A stretch of DNA of 12,896 nt, from contig CAJMOW010000021.1 in the NCBI GenBank assembly GCA_905215145.1, forward strand, positions 1 to 12,896, written 5' to 3'. The translations under genes were made by a program, and so were the position numbers. The DNA comes from an uncultured bacterium (GTDB lineage Bacteria; Bacillota_I; Bacilli_A; RF39; UBA660). Below the pieces are notes generated by a model, which was given only the letters and a program-made list of their open reading frames with translations, made no database searches and was not told the DNA's origin. This document shows positions 12,677 to 12,896 of this stretch, piece after piece (position 1 is the stretch's first letter; the number at the start of each line of letters is the position of its first letter).

Positions 12677-12798
12677 AGTAGTGCTTTCGCGGAAAGTCAG
12701 TAAAAAAAGAGTGAGAAAAGTTCAAAAATATCTCAATAAAAAAATTTAAAAAACTTTCAAATAACTCTTGACTTAATGGATGGCATTTGATATATTAG
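12661..12798 (+). repeat. 18-bp direct repeat covering both rRNA -10 regions
   Basis: TGGCATTTGATATATTAG is present at 12661-12678 and again at 12781-12798, exactly 120 bases apart. It covers the downstream part of the spacer, the -10 and the first discriminator bases of P1 and P2. The following bases are similar (TAGTGCTT against AAGTACTT), while the sequence between the copies is unrelated. Confidence 0.9.
12768..12796 (+). promoter_or_regulatory. rRNA operon promoter P2
   Basis: The -35 TTGACT (12768-12773) and -10 TATATT (12791-12796) are 17 bases apart, with extended TGa. A-rich tracts (12738-12753) precede it. It is the copy closer to the 16S gene. Confidence 0.85.
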
Positions 12799-12824
12799 AA
12801 GTACTTCAAAAAAGAAGTATGAAA

Positions 12825-12840
12825 TGATCTTTGAAAACTG
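12825..12840 (+). promoter_or_regulatory. boxA-like antitermination site in the pre-16S leader
   Basis: TGATCTTTGAAAACTG closely resembles the conserved leader element (TGTTCTTTGAAAACT) found before 16S rRNA in Bacilli, where NusB/NusE bind for rRNA antitermination. The flanking text (GAGCAAAATG, later GCTAGGAATAACAA) is also typical of a pre-rRNA leader. Confidence 0.75.
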
Positions 12841-12896
12841 AGCAAAATGTCAATTCAAATTTAGCTAGGAATAACAAATTAATTCAAAATTATTTT

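Larger units (their letters stand above)
12538..12896. other. rRNA operon control region, no protein gene
   Basis: These 359 bases hold no credible open frame. They contain a weak terminator, AT-rich upstream sequence (about 12600-12647) of the UP-element kind, the tandem P1 and P2 promoters, 5'-end hairpins and the pre-16S leader. The mature 16S rRNA start is not reached within the window. Confidence 0.8.

Noticed and set aside
12841..12896. Start of mature 16S rRNA at the window end
   Set aside because: The usual 16S 5' sequence (GAGAGTTTGATC-like) is not present; the last bases are still leader.

Overview
The window comes from an AT-rich, low-GC member of the Bacillota, most likely class Bacilli. 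Evidence for this: strong Shine-Dalgarno sites of the AGGAGG/GAGGTGA type, extended -10 promoters (TGnTATAAT), a Bacilli-type DUF402 nucleotide phosphatase (Ntdp), the CdaA/CdaR c-di-AMP pair, DUF378, and a CwlJ-type spore cortex hydrolase. The genetic code is standard: the tRNA-Trp has anticodon CCA, Trp is TGG, and no gene reads through TGA. The base composition suggests the small-genome gut Bacilli related to RF39, Erysipelotrichales and the Acholeplasma side, but that placement is inference. I see no mobile element, CRISPR array or prophage.

Layout. 1-1376: an Amidase_3 protein with five LysM repeats. 1448-1876 (minus strand): a 142-residue CwlJ-like hydrolase, convergent with the amidase and separated by a bidirectional terminator. 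1961-2034: tRNA-Trp, followed by an unrecognised 130-residue protein. 2481-2802: a gene-poor AT-rich gap holding a terminator, a hairpin and promoter candidates. 2803-3243: a three-LysM protein without a signal peptide. 3311-4737: a two-gene unit made of a CxxC thioredoxin-like lipoprotein and a reduced, single-domain Clp-like AAA+ ATPase. 4828-5875: a membrane-anchored thioredoxin-like protein overlapping trmL. 5956-6441: a single-pass membrane protein with an acidic tail. 6527-8705: cdaA-cdaR. 8756-8953 (minus): DUF378. 9065-10060: a YdcC-type LolA-like lipoprotein. 10110-10616: a second degenerate thioredoxin-like membrane protein. 10720-11922: an S41 (CtpA/CtpB) protease. 11983-12537: Ntdp. 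12648-12896: tandem P1/P2 promoters and leader of an rRNA operon whose 16S gene lies past the window end.

How the genes fit together. Most genes act at the cell envelope. Several belong to families used by the mother cell or forespore in endospore formers (CwlJ, YdcC-type lipoprotein, CtpB-type protease, LysM proteins and a LysM amidase without signal peptides), so the organism probably comes from a spore-forming lineage. The genome is compact: stop codons sit in or next to terminator stems, and at least three promoters predict mRNAs whose first bases are the Shine-Dalgarno itself. The least explained items are the Clp-D1-only AAA+ protein without the KYRG pore loop, coupled to a thioredoxin lipoprotein, and the three anchored thioredoxin-fold proteins with graded loss of active-site residues.
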